From Nitrogeniibacter mangrovi (GTDB lineage Bacteria; Pseudomonadota; Gammaproteobacteria; Burkholderiales; Rhodocyclaceae), in assembly GCF_010983895.1 (NCBI RefSeq), contig NZ_CP048836.1, positions 682,001-746,000 on the forward strand: 64,000 nt of DNA, in the 5' to 3' direction. Below, piece by piece: positions 7,978-16,735 of this stretch. The notes beneath the pieces are model-generated. The model searched no databases. It saw nothing but the letters and a program-made list of their open reading frames with translations, and was not told the origin of the DNA. How positions within the stretch are numbered: position 1 is the stretch's first letter; each line of letters begins with the position of its first letter. Made by a program: the position numbers and the translations under genes.

Positions 7978-8715
7978 ATGTCTGAAAAACTGACAACCAG
8001 AACAACAGCGAGCGTGATCCCAATGAGTGAGACAAACCACAAGCAGGGGCCGGAGACACGTGCACGCATTCTCGATGCGGCCGAATCCCTATTTACGACG
8101 CACGGTTTCGAGGCGACCTCGATGCGCATGATCACCGGCCAGGCCAATGTGAATCTGGCGGCGGTCAATTACCACTTCGGCAGCAAGGATGCTCTGATCC
8201 AGGAAGTGTTCCGACGACGCTTGACCGACCTGAACCGTCGCCGCCTGGCCGCCCTCGAGATGGCCGAAAGGGCCGCCGAGGGCAAACCGCTCAAACCCAG
8301 TCGCATCGTCGAGGCCTTTTTCGGGGTGTCGCTGGACATGGCGGCGGACACCGAGGGTGGTGGCGCCACCTTCATGCGTCTGCTCGGGCGCACCTACACC
8401 GAACCCAACGCCTTCGTGCGCCAGTTTCTCGCCGAAGAATATGCCGAGGTGGTGGACCGCTTCATGGGTGCGCTCTACGACGCGTTGCCCGATGTGCCCC
8501 GCGAGGAAATCCTGTGGCGCTTCCATTTCATGATGGGCGCCATGTCCTACGCCATTGCCGGCACCGACGCGCTGCGCCTGTTCACCGGCGATTTCGACGA
8601 CAAGGACCCGGCGCGGCTGGCGCCCCGCCTGATGTCCTTCCTGCTCGGCGGCCTGCGTGCGCCATTGCCTGGCTTGCAGGCCATGGACGACAGCGCCCGG
8701 CGAAACGCCGCCTGA
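7978..8715 (+). CDS. psrA: PsrA-like TetR-family fatty-acid regulator
   Basis: 245 residues. The N-terminal TetR DNA-binding domain has RILDAAESLFTTHGFEATSMRMI and the recognition-helix segment VNLAAVNYHFGSKDALIQ, closely resembling PsrA. The ligand-binding domain follows. PsrA proteins repress beta-oxidation genes and are released by long-chain fatty acids or acyl-CoA. The position at the head of a fad cluster and the matching operator support the call. An alternative ATG at 8023 would give a 230-residue form without the Thr-rich extension. It is separated from fadE by 57 bp. Confidence 0.82.
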   Translation: MSEKLTTRTTASVIPMSETNHKQGPETRARILDAAESLFTTHGFEATSMRMITGQANVNLAAVNYHFGSKDALIQEVFRRRLTDLNRRRLAALEMAERAAEGKPLKPSRIVEAFFGVSLDMAADTEGGGATFMRLLGRTYTEPNAFVRQFLAEEYAEVVDRFMGALYDALPDVPREEILWRFHFMMGAMSYAIAGTDALRLFTGDFDDKDPARLAPRLMSFLLGGLRAPLPGLQAMDDSARRNAA

Positions 8716-8772
8716 CCCCCTGGCCGAGGGCGCCGCGAGAGCACCCCGGCCGATCGACGAGGAGACACCTGC

Positions 8773-11259
8773 ATGATCTGGTTTTTTTTGGCCCTCCCTC
8801 TCTTGGCAACCGCGCTCGCCTACGGGCGAGCGCCCCTTTTTGCCTGGGCCGTGGCGAGTGTCGCCTGGCTGGCGGGACTGGCCTGGGTCGGTGCCTGGCC
8901 GACCGGGGCGACGCTCCTGGTGATGGCGCTGGCGGTGGCCGGATTCGCGCTGTTCCTGATCGATTCGGTCCGCAAGGCCTACGTCACCGCGCCCATTCTC
9001 AAGGCCTTCCGCAAGGCCCTGCCGTCCATGTCCCAGACCGAGAAGGACGCCCTCGAGGCCGGGACCGTGTGGTGGGAGGGCGATCTGTTCTCCGGGCGAC
9101 CCGACTGGGACAAGATGCGTGCCTATCCGTGGCCGTCGTTGAATGACGAAGAACAACGCTTCCTCGACGTGCAGACCGCGGAGCTGTGCCGCCTGACCGA
9201 TGAATGGGACTGCAGCCTGCGCCAGGATCTGCCCATCGCGGTGTGGAACTACATCAAGTCCGAGGGCTTTCTCGGCATGATCATCCCCAAGGAATACGGC
9301 GGCAAGGGCTTCTCGGCCTATGCCCACTCCCAGGTGGTGACCAAGCTGTCGACCCGTTCCTCGGCGGCAGCGGTGACCGTGATGGTGCCCAACTCGCTCG
9401 GGCCGGCGGAGCTGCTGCTGCACTACGGCACCGACGAGCAGAAGAATCACTATCTGCCGCGGCTGGCGGCCGGCAAGGAGATTCCGGCCTTCGCGCTCAC
9501 CAGCCCGTGGGCCGGCTCGGATGCCGCCTCGATCCCCGACGCCGGCGTGATCTGCAAGGGCCAGTGGCAGGGTCGCGAAGTGCTCGGCATGCGGGTCAGC
9601 TTCGACAAGCGCTATATCACGCTCGCACCGGTGTGTACCGTCTTCGGCCTGGCCTTCCGCCTGTTCGATCCCGATCACCTGCTCGGCGACACCGAGGACA
9701 TCGGCATCACCTGCGCGCTGGTGCCGTGGAATCATCCGGGCGTGGACATCGGCCGCCGCCACTTCCCGCTCAACGCGGTGTGGATGAACGGGCCGATCCG
9801 TGGCGAGGACGTGTTCATGCCGCTGGAGTTCATCATCGGCGGCCCGGCGATGGCGGGGCAGGGCTGGCGCATGCTCATGGAGTGTCTCGCCGCCGGGCGC
9901 TCGATCTCGCTGCCCGGTTCCAACACCGGCATGCAGAAGCTCACCGCACGGGCGGTGGGGGCCTATGCGCGGGTGCGCTATCAGTTCAAGACCGCCATCG
10001 GCCGGTTCGAAGGGGTCGAAGAGGCGCTCACCCGCATCGGTGCGAACACCTATCTGTCCGACGCGGCGCGCATCTTCACCGCCGGCGCCATCGACCAGGG
10101 CGCCAAGCCCTCGGTGGTCTCCGCCATCGTCAAGTACCACATCACCGAGCGCGCCCGGCAGACCGTCAACGACGGCATGGACGTGATCGGCGGCAAGGGC
10201 ATCTGCCTGGGGCCGCAGAACTTCCTCGGCCGTGCCTACGAGCAGATCCCGGTGGGCATCACGGTCGAAGGCGCGAACATTCTCACCCGCAGTCTGATCC
10301 TGTTCGGCCAGGGCGCGATCCGTTGCCATCCCTATGTGCTCAAGGAAATGCACTCGGCCCAGGAGAACGACCTGGCGGCCTTCGACGCCGCGCTCTGGGG
10401 GCATGTCGGTCACACGATCCAGAACGCCGCCCGGGCCCTGGTGATGGGCCTGACCGGTTCGCACTTCGTGAAGGTGCCGGCCGACGTGGCGCCGGAAACC
10501 AAGCGCTACTATCAGCAACTGACGCGCTATTCGGCCGCCTTTGCCTTCCTCTCCGACATCTCCATGGGCACCATGGGCGGCGCGCTCAAGCGCAAGGAAA
10601 AGCTCTCCGCGCGTCTGGGGGACATCCTCTCGGCCATGTACCTGGTGTCGGCCACCCTCAAGCGCTACGAGGCCGAAGGGCGTCATGCGGCCGATGCGCC
10701 GCTGATGCACTGGGCGGTGTGGGACGCCATGTTCAAGGCGCAGAACGCCTTCGAGGGCACCATCGCCAACTTCCCCAACAAGCTGTTCGCCTTCGTGCTG
10801 CGGCGGATCGTGGTGTTCCCCCTCGGGCGGCCCTACGTGGTGCCCAGCGACCGGCTCGGCCACGAGGTGGCACGGCTGCTGATCGAGCCCTCGCCGACCC
10901 GGGAGCGCCTGATCGCCGACGCGTACGCCCCCGACGACGTGGAAGATCCGGTCGGCGTGCTCGAGCAGGCGCTGGTGGCCACGATCGAGGCCGAACCGAT
11001 CGAGGCGCGGGTGAAGCAGGCGGTGCGCAGCGGCGACTTCGAACCCGGCCTGCTGGTCGGCGGCGGGGTCGACGCGCTCTATGTGCGGGCCCACGAGGCC
11101 GGCATCGTGTCCGACGAGGAGTTGGCGCTGCTTCGGCGCAAGGGGGTGTTGCGCGACAAGGTCATCCGGGTCGACGACTTCCCCTACGATTTCGGCCTGC
11201 GCGCGGCGCTGGACGAGATCTCCGACGACGACCAGCAACTGCGGCGCGAGGCGGCATGA
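8773..11259 (+). CDS. fadE: Long acyl-CoA dehydrogenase, FadE type
   Basis: 828 residues, the long FadE form rather than the ~380-residue mitochondrial type. Two hydrophobic helices at residues ~1-65 anchor it to the membrane. The dehydrogenase core begins near residue 115 (KEYGGKGFSAYAHSQVVTKLS) and includes the FAD/substrate loop FALTSPWAGSDAASIPD and VIGGKGICLGPQNFLGRAYEQIP. It catalyses the first beta-oxidation step, acyl-CoA to trans-2-enoyl-CoA. A GGAGA site precedes the ATG. The stop overlaps the next start (ATGA), indicating translational coupling to the thiolase. Confidence 0.93.
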   Translation: MIWFFLALPLLATALAYGRAPLFAWAVASVAWLAGLAWVGAWPTGATLLVMALAVAGFALFLIDSVRKAYVTAPILKAFRKALPSMSQTEKDALEAGTVWWEGDLFSGRPDWDKMRAYPWPSLNDEEQRFLDVQTAELCRLTDEWDCSLRQDLPIAVWNYIKSEGFLGMIIPKEYGGKGFSAYAHSQVVTKLSTRSSAAAVTVMVPNSLGPAELLLHYGTDEQKNHYLPRLAAGKEIPAFALTSPWAGSDAASIPDAGVICKGQWQGREVLGMRVSFDKRYITLAPVCTVFGLAFRLFDPDHLLGDTEDIGITCALVPWNHPGVDIGRRHFPLNAVWMNGPIRGEDVFMPLEFIIGGPAMAGQGWRMLMECLAAGRSISLPGSNTGMQKLTARAVGAYARVRYQFKTAIGRFEGVEEALTRIGANTYLSDAARIFTAGAIDQGAKPSVVSAIVKYHITERARQTVNDGMDVIGGKGICLGPQNFLGRAYEQIPVGITVEGANILTRSLILFGQGAIRCHPYVLKEMHSAQENDLAAFDAALWGHVGHTIQNAARALVMGLTGSHFVKVPADVAPETKRYYQQLTRYSAAFAFLSDISMGTMGGALKRKEKLSARLGDILSAMYLVSATLKRYEAEGRHAADAPLMHWAVWDAMFKAQNAFEGTIANFPNKLFAFVLRRIVVFPLGRPYVVPSDRLGHEVARLLIEPSPTRERLIADAYAPDDVEDPVGVLEQALVATIEAEPIEARVKQAVRSGDFEPGLLVGGGVDALYVRAHEAGIVSDEELALLRRKGVLRDKVIRVDDFPYDFGLRAALDEISDDDQQLRREAA

Positions 11260-12554
11260 GGCGCAAGGCAAGCCCCCCGGTCTATATCGTCGACGGGGCG
11301 CGCTCCCCGTTCCTCAAGTCGCGCAACACGCCGGGGCCGTTCGCGGCCTCGGATCTGGCGACGATGACCGGCGCGGCGCTGCTCATGCGCCAGCCCTTCG
11401 CGCCCGATGCGCTCGACGAGGTCATTCTCGGCTGCGCCAGTCCGGCGCCGGAGGAGGTGAACATCGGCCGGGTGGTGGCGCTGCGCATGGGCTGCGGCGA
11501 CAAGGTGCCGGGCTGGACGGTGATGCGCAACTGCGCCAGCGGCATGCAGGCGCTCGATTCGGCCATGGTCAACATCCAGGCCGGCCGTGCCGATCTGGTG
11601 CTGGCTGGTGGGGTCGATGCGCTCTCCCGGGCGCCGCTGCTGTTCTCCGAGGCGATGGTGCGCTGGCTGTCCGGCTGGTACGCGGCCAAATCGTTCGGTC
11701 AGCGCGTGGCGATGCTGCGCAAGTTCCGGCTCGGCCACCTGGCGCCGGTGATCGGCATCGTCAAGGGGCTCACCGACCCGATCTGTGGCCAGCTCATGGG
11801 GCAGACCGCGGAGAACCTGGCGTGGAAGTTCGGCATCACCCGCGAGGCCATGGATGCGTTCGCGGCACGCAGCCACGAGAAGGTCCTGGCGGCGCAAGCG
11901 GCCGGGCATTTCGGCGAGATCGTCCCGCTGGTGGGGGCGGAAGGCACCGTGTTCGACAGGGATGACGGCGTGCGCGCCGACTCCACCGCGGCCAACCTGG
12001 CCAAGCTGCGCCCCTTCTTCGACAAGAACTACGGCCGGGTGACCGCGGGCAACAGCTCCCAGATCACCGATGGCGCCGCGTGGCTGGTGCTCGCCTCCGA
12101 GGCGGCGGTCGAGCGTCACGGCCTGACGCCCATCGGCCGTCTGGTGGACAGCCAGTGGGCAGGGTTGGCGCCCGATCAGATGGGTCTGGGGCCGGTGCAC
12201 GCGGCCACGCCCATCCTGCAGCGCCACGGTCTCGGGCTCAACGATCTCGACCTGTGGGAAATCAACGAAGCTTTCGCCGCTCAGGTGATCGCCTGCCTGC
12301 GCGCCTGGGAAGACGATGATTACTGCCGTGACGCACTCGGGCTCGACGCCGCGCTGGGCACGCTCGATGCGGCGCGGCTGAACGTGGATGGCGGTGCCAT
12401 CGCCCAGGGGCATCCGGTCGGCGCCAGCGGCGCGCGCATCGTTCTGCATCTGCTCGCGGCGCTGCGCCGCGAGGGCAAACAGCGCGGCATGGCGTCGATC
12501 TGCATTGGCGGCGGGCAGGGCGGTGCCATGCTCGTCGAGACGGTGAGCGCATGA
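11256..12554 (+). CDS. fadI: Acetyl-CoA C-acyltransferase (thiolase), FadI-like
   Basis: 432 residues of the thiolase fold. The nucleophile Cys93 lies in RNCASGMQAL, the catalytic His386 in GHPVGASG, and the second Cys416 in CIGGGQGGAM. The conserved WEINEAFAAQ is present. It cleaves 3-ketoacyl-CoA into acetyl-CoA and a shortened acyl-CoA. The length is closer to FadI (about 430) than to FadA (about 390). It is coupled to fadE by an ATGA overlap upstream and to a small reading frame by a second ATGA overlap downstream. Confidence 0.9.
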   Translation: MRRKASPPVYIVDGARSPFLKSRNTPGPFAASDLATMTGAALLMRQPFAPDALDEVILGCASPAPEEVNIGRVVALRMGCGDKVPGWTVMRNCASGMQALDSAMVNIQAGRADLVLAGGVDALSRAPLLFSEAMVRWLSGWYAAKSFGQRVAMLRKFRLGHLAPVIGIVKGLTDPICGQLMGQTAENLAWKFGITREAMDAFAARSHEKVLAAQAAGHFGEIVPLVGAEGTVFDRDDGVRADSTAANLAKLRPFFDKNYGRVTAGNSSQITDGAAWLVLASEAAVERHGLTPIGRLVDSQWAGLAPDQMGLGPVHAATPILQRHGLGLNDLDLWEINEAFAAQVIACLRAWEDDDYCRDALGLDAALGTLDAARLNVDGGAIAQGHPVGASGARIVLHLLAALRREGKQRGMASICIGGGQGGAMLVETVSA

Positions 12555-12715
12555 GGCGCGACACCGTACCGCTTACGGTTGGCGCAGGCGGCGGTCACGC
12601 CCCCCTGCATGTGGCCAAGGCCTGCGCCGACCGTATCCCCATGATCCGGGGCGACGGCCAACCGACCGTGGCGGGCGGCCCGGCGTTGGCGGCCAGCGAA
12701 GGGAAGAGCGAATGA
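12551..12715 (+). CDS. Possible 54-residue small protein coupled between thiolase and FadJ-like genes
   Basis: An ATG overlaps the thiolase stop (ATGA at 12551) and the frame runs 54 codons to a TGA that overlaps the next ATG (ATGA at 12712). The product begins MRRDTVPLTVGAGGGHAPLH and is Gly/Ala-rich, with no membrane helix or recognisable domain. The double overlap is what translational coupling would look like and the frame fills the gap exactly. A non-coding bridge cannot be excluded. No family recognised. Confidence 0.4.
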   Translation: MRRDTVPLTVGAGGGHAPLHVAKACADRIPMIRGDGQPTVAGGPALAASEGKSE

Positions 12716-14661
12716 CCGATACCCACTGGCGACTCACGCGTGACGAAGACGATGTCGCCTGGCTCGATTTCGATACCGCGGACAGCGCCACCAACACCCT
12801 GTCCACCCCGGCGCTGCACGAGTTCGACCGGGTGCTCTCCGCACTCTCGGCGCAGCCGCCGCGGGCGCTGGTGATCCGCTCCGCGAAGCGCGCCGGCTTC
12901 ATCGCCGGGGCCGACATCGAAGAGTTCACCCGCATCGACTCGGCCGCCGCCGCACGGGCACTGGTCGGGCGCGGCTGGGACATCTTCAACCGCCTCGCGC
13001 AGGTACCCTATCCGACCCTGGCGCTCATTCGCGGCCACTGCATGGGGGGCGGGCTCGAGCTGTCGCTGGCATGCCGCTACCGCATCGCCGTCGATGAGCC
13101 CGGCACGCGCCTGGCGCTCCCCGAAGTGATGCTCGGCATCGTGCCCGGCTGGGGCGGCATGAAGCGGCTGCCCGAGGTCGCCGGCCCCTCCGCCGCGCTC
13201 GACATGATGCTCACCGGCAAGGGCCTGGATGCCCGGCGCGCCCGGCGCATCGGCCTGGTCGACGCCGCCGTGCCGCCACGGGTGATGGACAAGGCCGCGC
13301 GCACCCTGGTGACCTCGGGCGCGCCGCCGCGCCGGCTGCCGTGGTGGCAGCGCCTCCTGAACGGGCCGCTCAAGACGCTCGTTGCCGCCCAGGCGCGCCG
13401 GCAGGTGATCCGCAAGGCGCGGCCCGAGCACTATCCGGCGCCCTACGCGATCATCGACATCTGGGCGAAGCATGGCGGCAACGCGCTTGCGGTGCCGGCG
13501 GGCGATGCGGCCTCGCTGGAGGCGATCTTCCGCTCGCCCACCGCCAAGAACCTTGTACGCGTGTTCTTCCTGCAGGAGCGCCTCAAGCGCCTCGGCAAGG
13601 ACAGCGACTTCGCGCCCCGTCATGTGCACGTGGTCGGCGCCGGCGTCATGGGCGGCGACATCGCCGCCTGGTGCGCGCTGCGCGGCATGCAGGTGACGCT
13701 GCAGGACCAGAGCGTCGAGCGCATCGCCCCCGCCATCGCCCGGGCGCAGACGCTCTATACGAAGAAATTCCGCGGCGATCGGACCCGTGTGCGCTTCACC
13801 CTGGACCGGCTGTTGCCCGACCCGGAGGGCCACGGCGTGGCCCGGGCCGATGTGGTCATCGAGGCGATCTTCGAAGACCTCGAGGTCAAGCGGACCCTGT
13901 TCGCCGCTCTGGAGCGGCGGGCGAAACCCGAGGCGGTGCTGGCGACCAACACCTCCAGCCTGCGTGTCGAGGACATCGCCAGCGCCCTGAAAGACCCGTC
14001 CCGGCTGGTGGGCATCCATTTCTTCAACCCGGTGGCCATGCTGCCCCTGGTGGAGGTGGTCGACGGCCCGCAGTCGGACCCGGAGCAGGTCCGGCGCGCC
14101 GCCGGGTTCGTGCGCCGCATCGACAAGCTGCCGCTGCCCGTCAAGAGCGCGCCGGGCTTTCTTGTCAATGCCGTGCTCGGGCCCTACATGCTCGAAGCCC
14201 TGCGTTGTGTCGACGAGGGCCTCGCGCCGGAGACGATCGACCAGGCGCTGGTGGCCTTCGGCATGCCGATGGGGCCGGTCGAGCTGGTCGACACGGTCGG
14301 GCTCGATATCGCCCTGGCCGCCGGCAAGGCGCTGACCGGGGGCGAGTCCGAGCCGCCGCGGGCGCTGGTATCGCGCGTCCAGGCCGGCAAGCTGGGGCGC
14401 AAGTCCGGCCAAGGTTTCTATGCGTGGAAGGACGGCAAGGCGCAGAAGGCGAAGGCCGCCGAGGCTCCGGCCGGGCTGGCCGACCGGATCATCGAACCGC
14501 TGCTGCAGGCCGCCGCGCGATGCGTCGATTCCGGGGTGGTGGCGGATGCGGATCTGGCCGATGCTGGCGTAATATTCGGTACGGGCTTCGCCCCGTTTCG
14601 CGGCGGTCCGCTGCATTACCTTCAACAGCGCGACGACGCGGCTCACGCGCAGAGCGCATGA
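12712..14661 (+). CDS. fadJ: Enoyl-CoA hydratase/3-hydroxyacyl-CoA dehydrogenase, FadJ-like
   Basis: 649 residues. The N-terminal crotonase domain (~1-190) has the oxyanion segments FIAGADIEEF and GHCMGGGLELSLACRYRIA with the Glu in ALPEVMLGIVPGWGG. The NAD-binding dehydrogenase (~305-490) has VVGAGVMGGDIA, TNTSSL and GIHFFNPV, followed by the C-terminal dehydrogenase lobe. It performs hydration and NAD-linked oxidation in beta-oxidation. Domain order is hydratase then dehydrogenase, as in FadB/FadJ, although it is about 70 residues shorter than E. coli FadJ. It pairs with the FadI-like thiolase upstream. Confidence 0.88.
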   Translation: MTDTHWRLTRDEDDVAWLDFDTADSATNTLSTPALHEFDRVLSALSAQPPRALVIRSAKRAGFIAGADIEEFTRIDSAAAARALVGRGWDIFNRLAQVPYPTLALIRGHCMGGGLELSLACRYRIAVDEPGTRLALPEVMLGIVPGWGGMKRLPEVAGPSAALDMMLTGKGLDARRARRIGLVDAAVPPRVMDKAARTLVTSGAPPRRLPWWQRLLNGPLKTLVAAQARRQVIRKARPEHYPAPYAIIDIWAKHGGNALAVPAGDAASLEAIFRSPTAKNLVRVFFLQERLKRLGKDSDFAPRHVHVVGAGVMGGDIAAWCALRGMQVTLQDQSVERIAPAIARAQTLYTKKFRGDRTRVRFTLDRLLPDPEGHGVARADVVIEAIFEDLEVKRTLFAALERRAKPEAVLATNTSSLRVEDIASALKDPSRLVGIHFFNPVAMLPLVEVVDGPQSDPEQVRRAAGFVRRIDKLPLPVKSAPGFLVNAVLGPYMLEALRCVDEGLAPETIDQALVAFGMPMGPVELVDTVGLDIALAAGKALTGGESEPPRALVSRVQAGKLGRKSGQGFYAWKDGKAQKAKAAEAPAGLADRIIEPLLQAAARCVDSGVVADADLADAGVIFGTGFAPFRGGPLHYLQQRDDAAHAQSA

Positions 14662-14685
14662 CATGTCTTTGCTCAGGATGCCTTC

Positions 14686-15087
14686 ATGACCGACCACATT
14701 GCCGCCCTGCCCACTGACCGCGACCCCGTCCTGCGGGTCATGCCCATGCCCGCCGATCTGAACCCGCAGGGGGATGTGTTCGGTGGCTGGATCATGGCCC
14801 AGGTGGACATTGCCGGCGCCATTCCCGCCATGCGCCGGGCGCGCGGCCGGGTGGCGACGGTGGCGGTCAATTCGTTTCAGTTCAAACAGCCCATCTCGGT
14901 GGGCGATCTGGTGAGTTTTTACGCCGAAGTCGCATCGGTCGGCCGCACCTCCGTGGTCGTGGACGTGGAGGTGTATGCCGAACGGCATCCGGAAAACCCG
15001 ATCGTGGTCAAGGTGACCGAGGCCCGGCTGACCTATGTTGCGGTCGGTCAGGAAGGCGTCAAACGAGAGATTCCACCGCAGCCATGA
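14686..15087 (+). CDS. Acyl-CoA thioesterase, YciA-like hotdog protein
   Basis: 133 residues, single hotdog domain. The segment LNPQGDVFGGWIMAQVDIAG is the family signature with its catalytic Asp; FKQPISVGDLVSFYAEV follows. It hydrolyses acyl-CoA to fatty acid plus CoA, possibly as an overflow valve or to regenerate the PsrA ligand. It begins 24 bp after the FadJ-like gene, in the same operon. Confidence 0.85.
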   Translation: MTDHIAALPTDRDPVLRVMPMPADLNPQGDVFGGWIMAQVDIAGAIPAMRRARGRVATVAVNSFQFKQPISVGDLVSFYAEVASVGRTSVVVDVEVYAERHPENPIVVKVTEARLTYVAVGQEGVKREIPPQP

Positions 15088-15152
15088 ATGGCTTGCGGCC
15101 AGGAGCAGCAAGCGGGGGGCCACCCGCATTCGATTCCATTGAGGAGACATCC

Positions 15153-16463
15153 ATGCAAACACGACACATCACCCGCCTCGTATCGGCCGCTGTGCTGGCC
15201 ATGGCGGGCACCCAGGCGTCCGCCGCCGGCTTCCAGCTGCTGGAGCAGAACGCCAGCGGGTTGGGCAACGCCTTTGCGGGCACGGCGGCGGTGGCGGAGG
15301 ACGCCAGTACCATCTTCTTCAACCCGGCGGGCATGACCGAGCTGCAGGCGCGCGAGTTCTCGGTGGGGGTGGATTTCGTTCGGCCGTCGTTCGATTTTTC
15401 CAACACCGACAGTGTCTTTCTCTATTCACCGGTCACAGTGCCGGCCAGTGGCGGGATGTCGGGCGATGCCGGGGACTGGAGTGCGGTGCCCAATGCGTAT
15501 CTGTCGTGGGCGCTGACCGATCGTCTGTATGCCGGTATCGGATTCAGCGCACCGTTTGGCCTCAAGACGGAGTATGACGACGACTGGATCGGGCGGGCGC
15601 AGGCGTTGAAATTCGAAATCAAGACGATGAACGTCAATCCATCCCTGGCGTTCAAGGTCAATGACATGATTTCCGTCGGCCTGGGCCTGAACTGGCAGCG
15701 GATGGAAGCGGAGTACGCGCGCATGGCGACGGTTCTTTCCCCGCCGTTCGCTGCGGCGGGTCTCGCCAATACCAAGGTCAAGCTCGATGCCGACGACGAC
15801 AGCTGGGGCTGGAACGCCGGCATCCTGTTCAAACTCTCGCCGACCACCAAGCTGGGGCTTGCCTATCGTTCCAGCGTCAAGCACAAGCTCGACGGCAGCC
15901 TGAAGTTCGAGGGGCCGCTCGCCGGTTTGTCGCCGCTGACGACAAACAGTGACGCCAAGGCCGATGTGGAACTTCCGGATACCTTCACCCTGAGCGTAGC
16001 GCAGCAACTCAGCAGCGACTGGGAGATGCTCGGCGACCTGTCGTGGACCGGCTGGAGCTCCATCAAGGAGGTCAAGATCGTTCGTACTTCGGGCGCGCTT
16101 GCCGGCAGTACGGCGCAGACGCTCGAGACCAATTTTCGTGATACGTGGCGCATCTCGCTGGGCGCGAACTACAAGCTGAATGACGCCTGGAAGCTCAAGT
16201 TCGGCGTGGCGTACGATCAGACGCCGGTCAAGGATCAGGCGAGCCGCCTGGTGTCTCTGCCCGATGCGAATCGGACCTGGCTCACCGTGGGGACGCAGTG
16301 GCAGGTCAATCCGCAAAGTCGCCTTGACCTGGGCCTGGCATACCTGTTCGTGGACAAGACCCATATCAACAACGATCAGGCGGCGGATGGCCGGGGGCGT
16401 GTGACCGGCACCTATGACTCCGACGTGGTGATCCTCGGCGCCCAGTACTCCATGGGCTTCTGA
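15153..16463 (+). CDS. fadL: FadL-type outer-membrane long-chain fatty acid transporter
   Basis: 436 residues. The signal peptide ends TQASA, followed by the FadL N-terminal hatch GFQLLEQNASGLGNAFAGTAAVAEDASTIFFNPAGM. The rest is amphipathic beta-strand, and it ends with a terminal aromatic (QYSMGF), typical of outer-membrane barrels. It brings long-chain fatty acids across the outer membrane. The ATG at 15153 follows GAGGAGA; the frame is open further upstream, but those residues do not look like a signal peptide. Last gene of the first fad block. Confidence 0.92.
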   Translation: MQTRHITRLVSAAVLAMAGTQASAAGFQLLEQNASGLGNAFAGTAAVAEDASTIFFNPAGMTELQAREFSVGVDFVRPSFDFSNTDSVFLYSPVTVPASGGMSGDAGDWSAVPNAYLSWALTDRLYAGIGFSAPFGLKTEYDDDWIGRAQALKFEIKTMNVNPSLAFKVNDMISVGLGLNWQRMEAEYARMATVLSPPFAAAGLANTKVKLDADDDSWGWNAGILFKLSPTTKLGLAYRSSVKHKLDGSLKFEGPLAGLSPLTTNSDAKADVELPDTFTLSVAQQLSSDWEMLGDLSWTGWSSIKEVKIVRTSGALAGSTAQTLETNFRDTWRISLGANYKLNDAWKLKFGVAYDQTPVKDQASRLVSLPDANRTWLTVGTQWQVNPQSRLDLGLAYLFVDKTHINNDQAADGRGRVTGTYDSDVVILGAQYSMGF

Positions 16464-16556
16464 GCCGGTAGGGACGGGGCGGCAGGGGCCGGCCCGTCCG
16501 CAGTGGCCGACGACCCGGATGCGTACCGACGCAATCGGTCTGAACGAATGGCAGGC

Positions 16557-16594
16557 GTCGATATCCACACGGATATCGACCTTGTTTAAGCAAG
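16557..16594. promoter_or_regulatory. Tandem dyads upstream of the second fad module
   Basis: A perfect inverted repeat, arms GTCGATATCC and GGATATCGAC with an ACAC loop (16557-16580), is followed directly by the imperfect dyad CTTGTTTAAGCAAG (16581-16594). They lie between fadL and the gene at 16736. There is no U tract typical of a terminator, so an operator is plausible. Neither matches the PsrA core. Confidence 0.5.
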
Positions 16595-16735
16595 AAATAG
16601 TACGAAAGTGCTTTTTGGTGCGCCAAGCGAGTGGATGGACGGCCTGAGCCGATCCGCACGTTGCCTGGCCGCGCCGATGGCGATCCGGCCGGCGGGTACG
16701 TCGCGCCGGCCGGTGGGCCTGAACGGGAGAACACA

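Noticed and set aside
8089-11271. 1060-codon open frame on the minus strand opposite fadE
   Set aside because: It is the antisense shadow of fadE; the product is His/Arg/Gly-rich with no domain. High GC keeps antisense frames open. The same applies to long minus-strand frames at 12595-15162, 16586-19084, 20453-22864 and 34159-37008.
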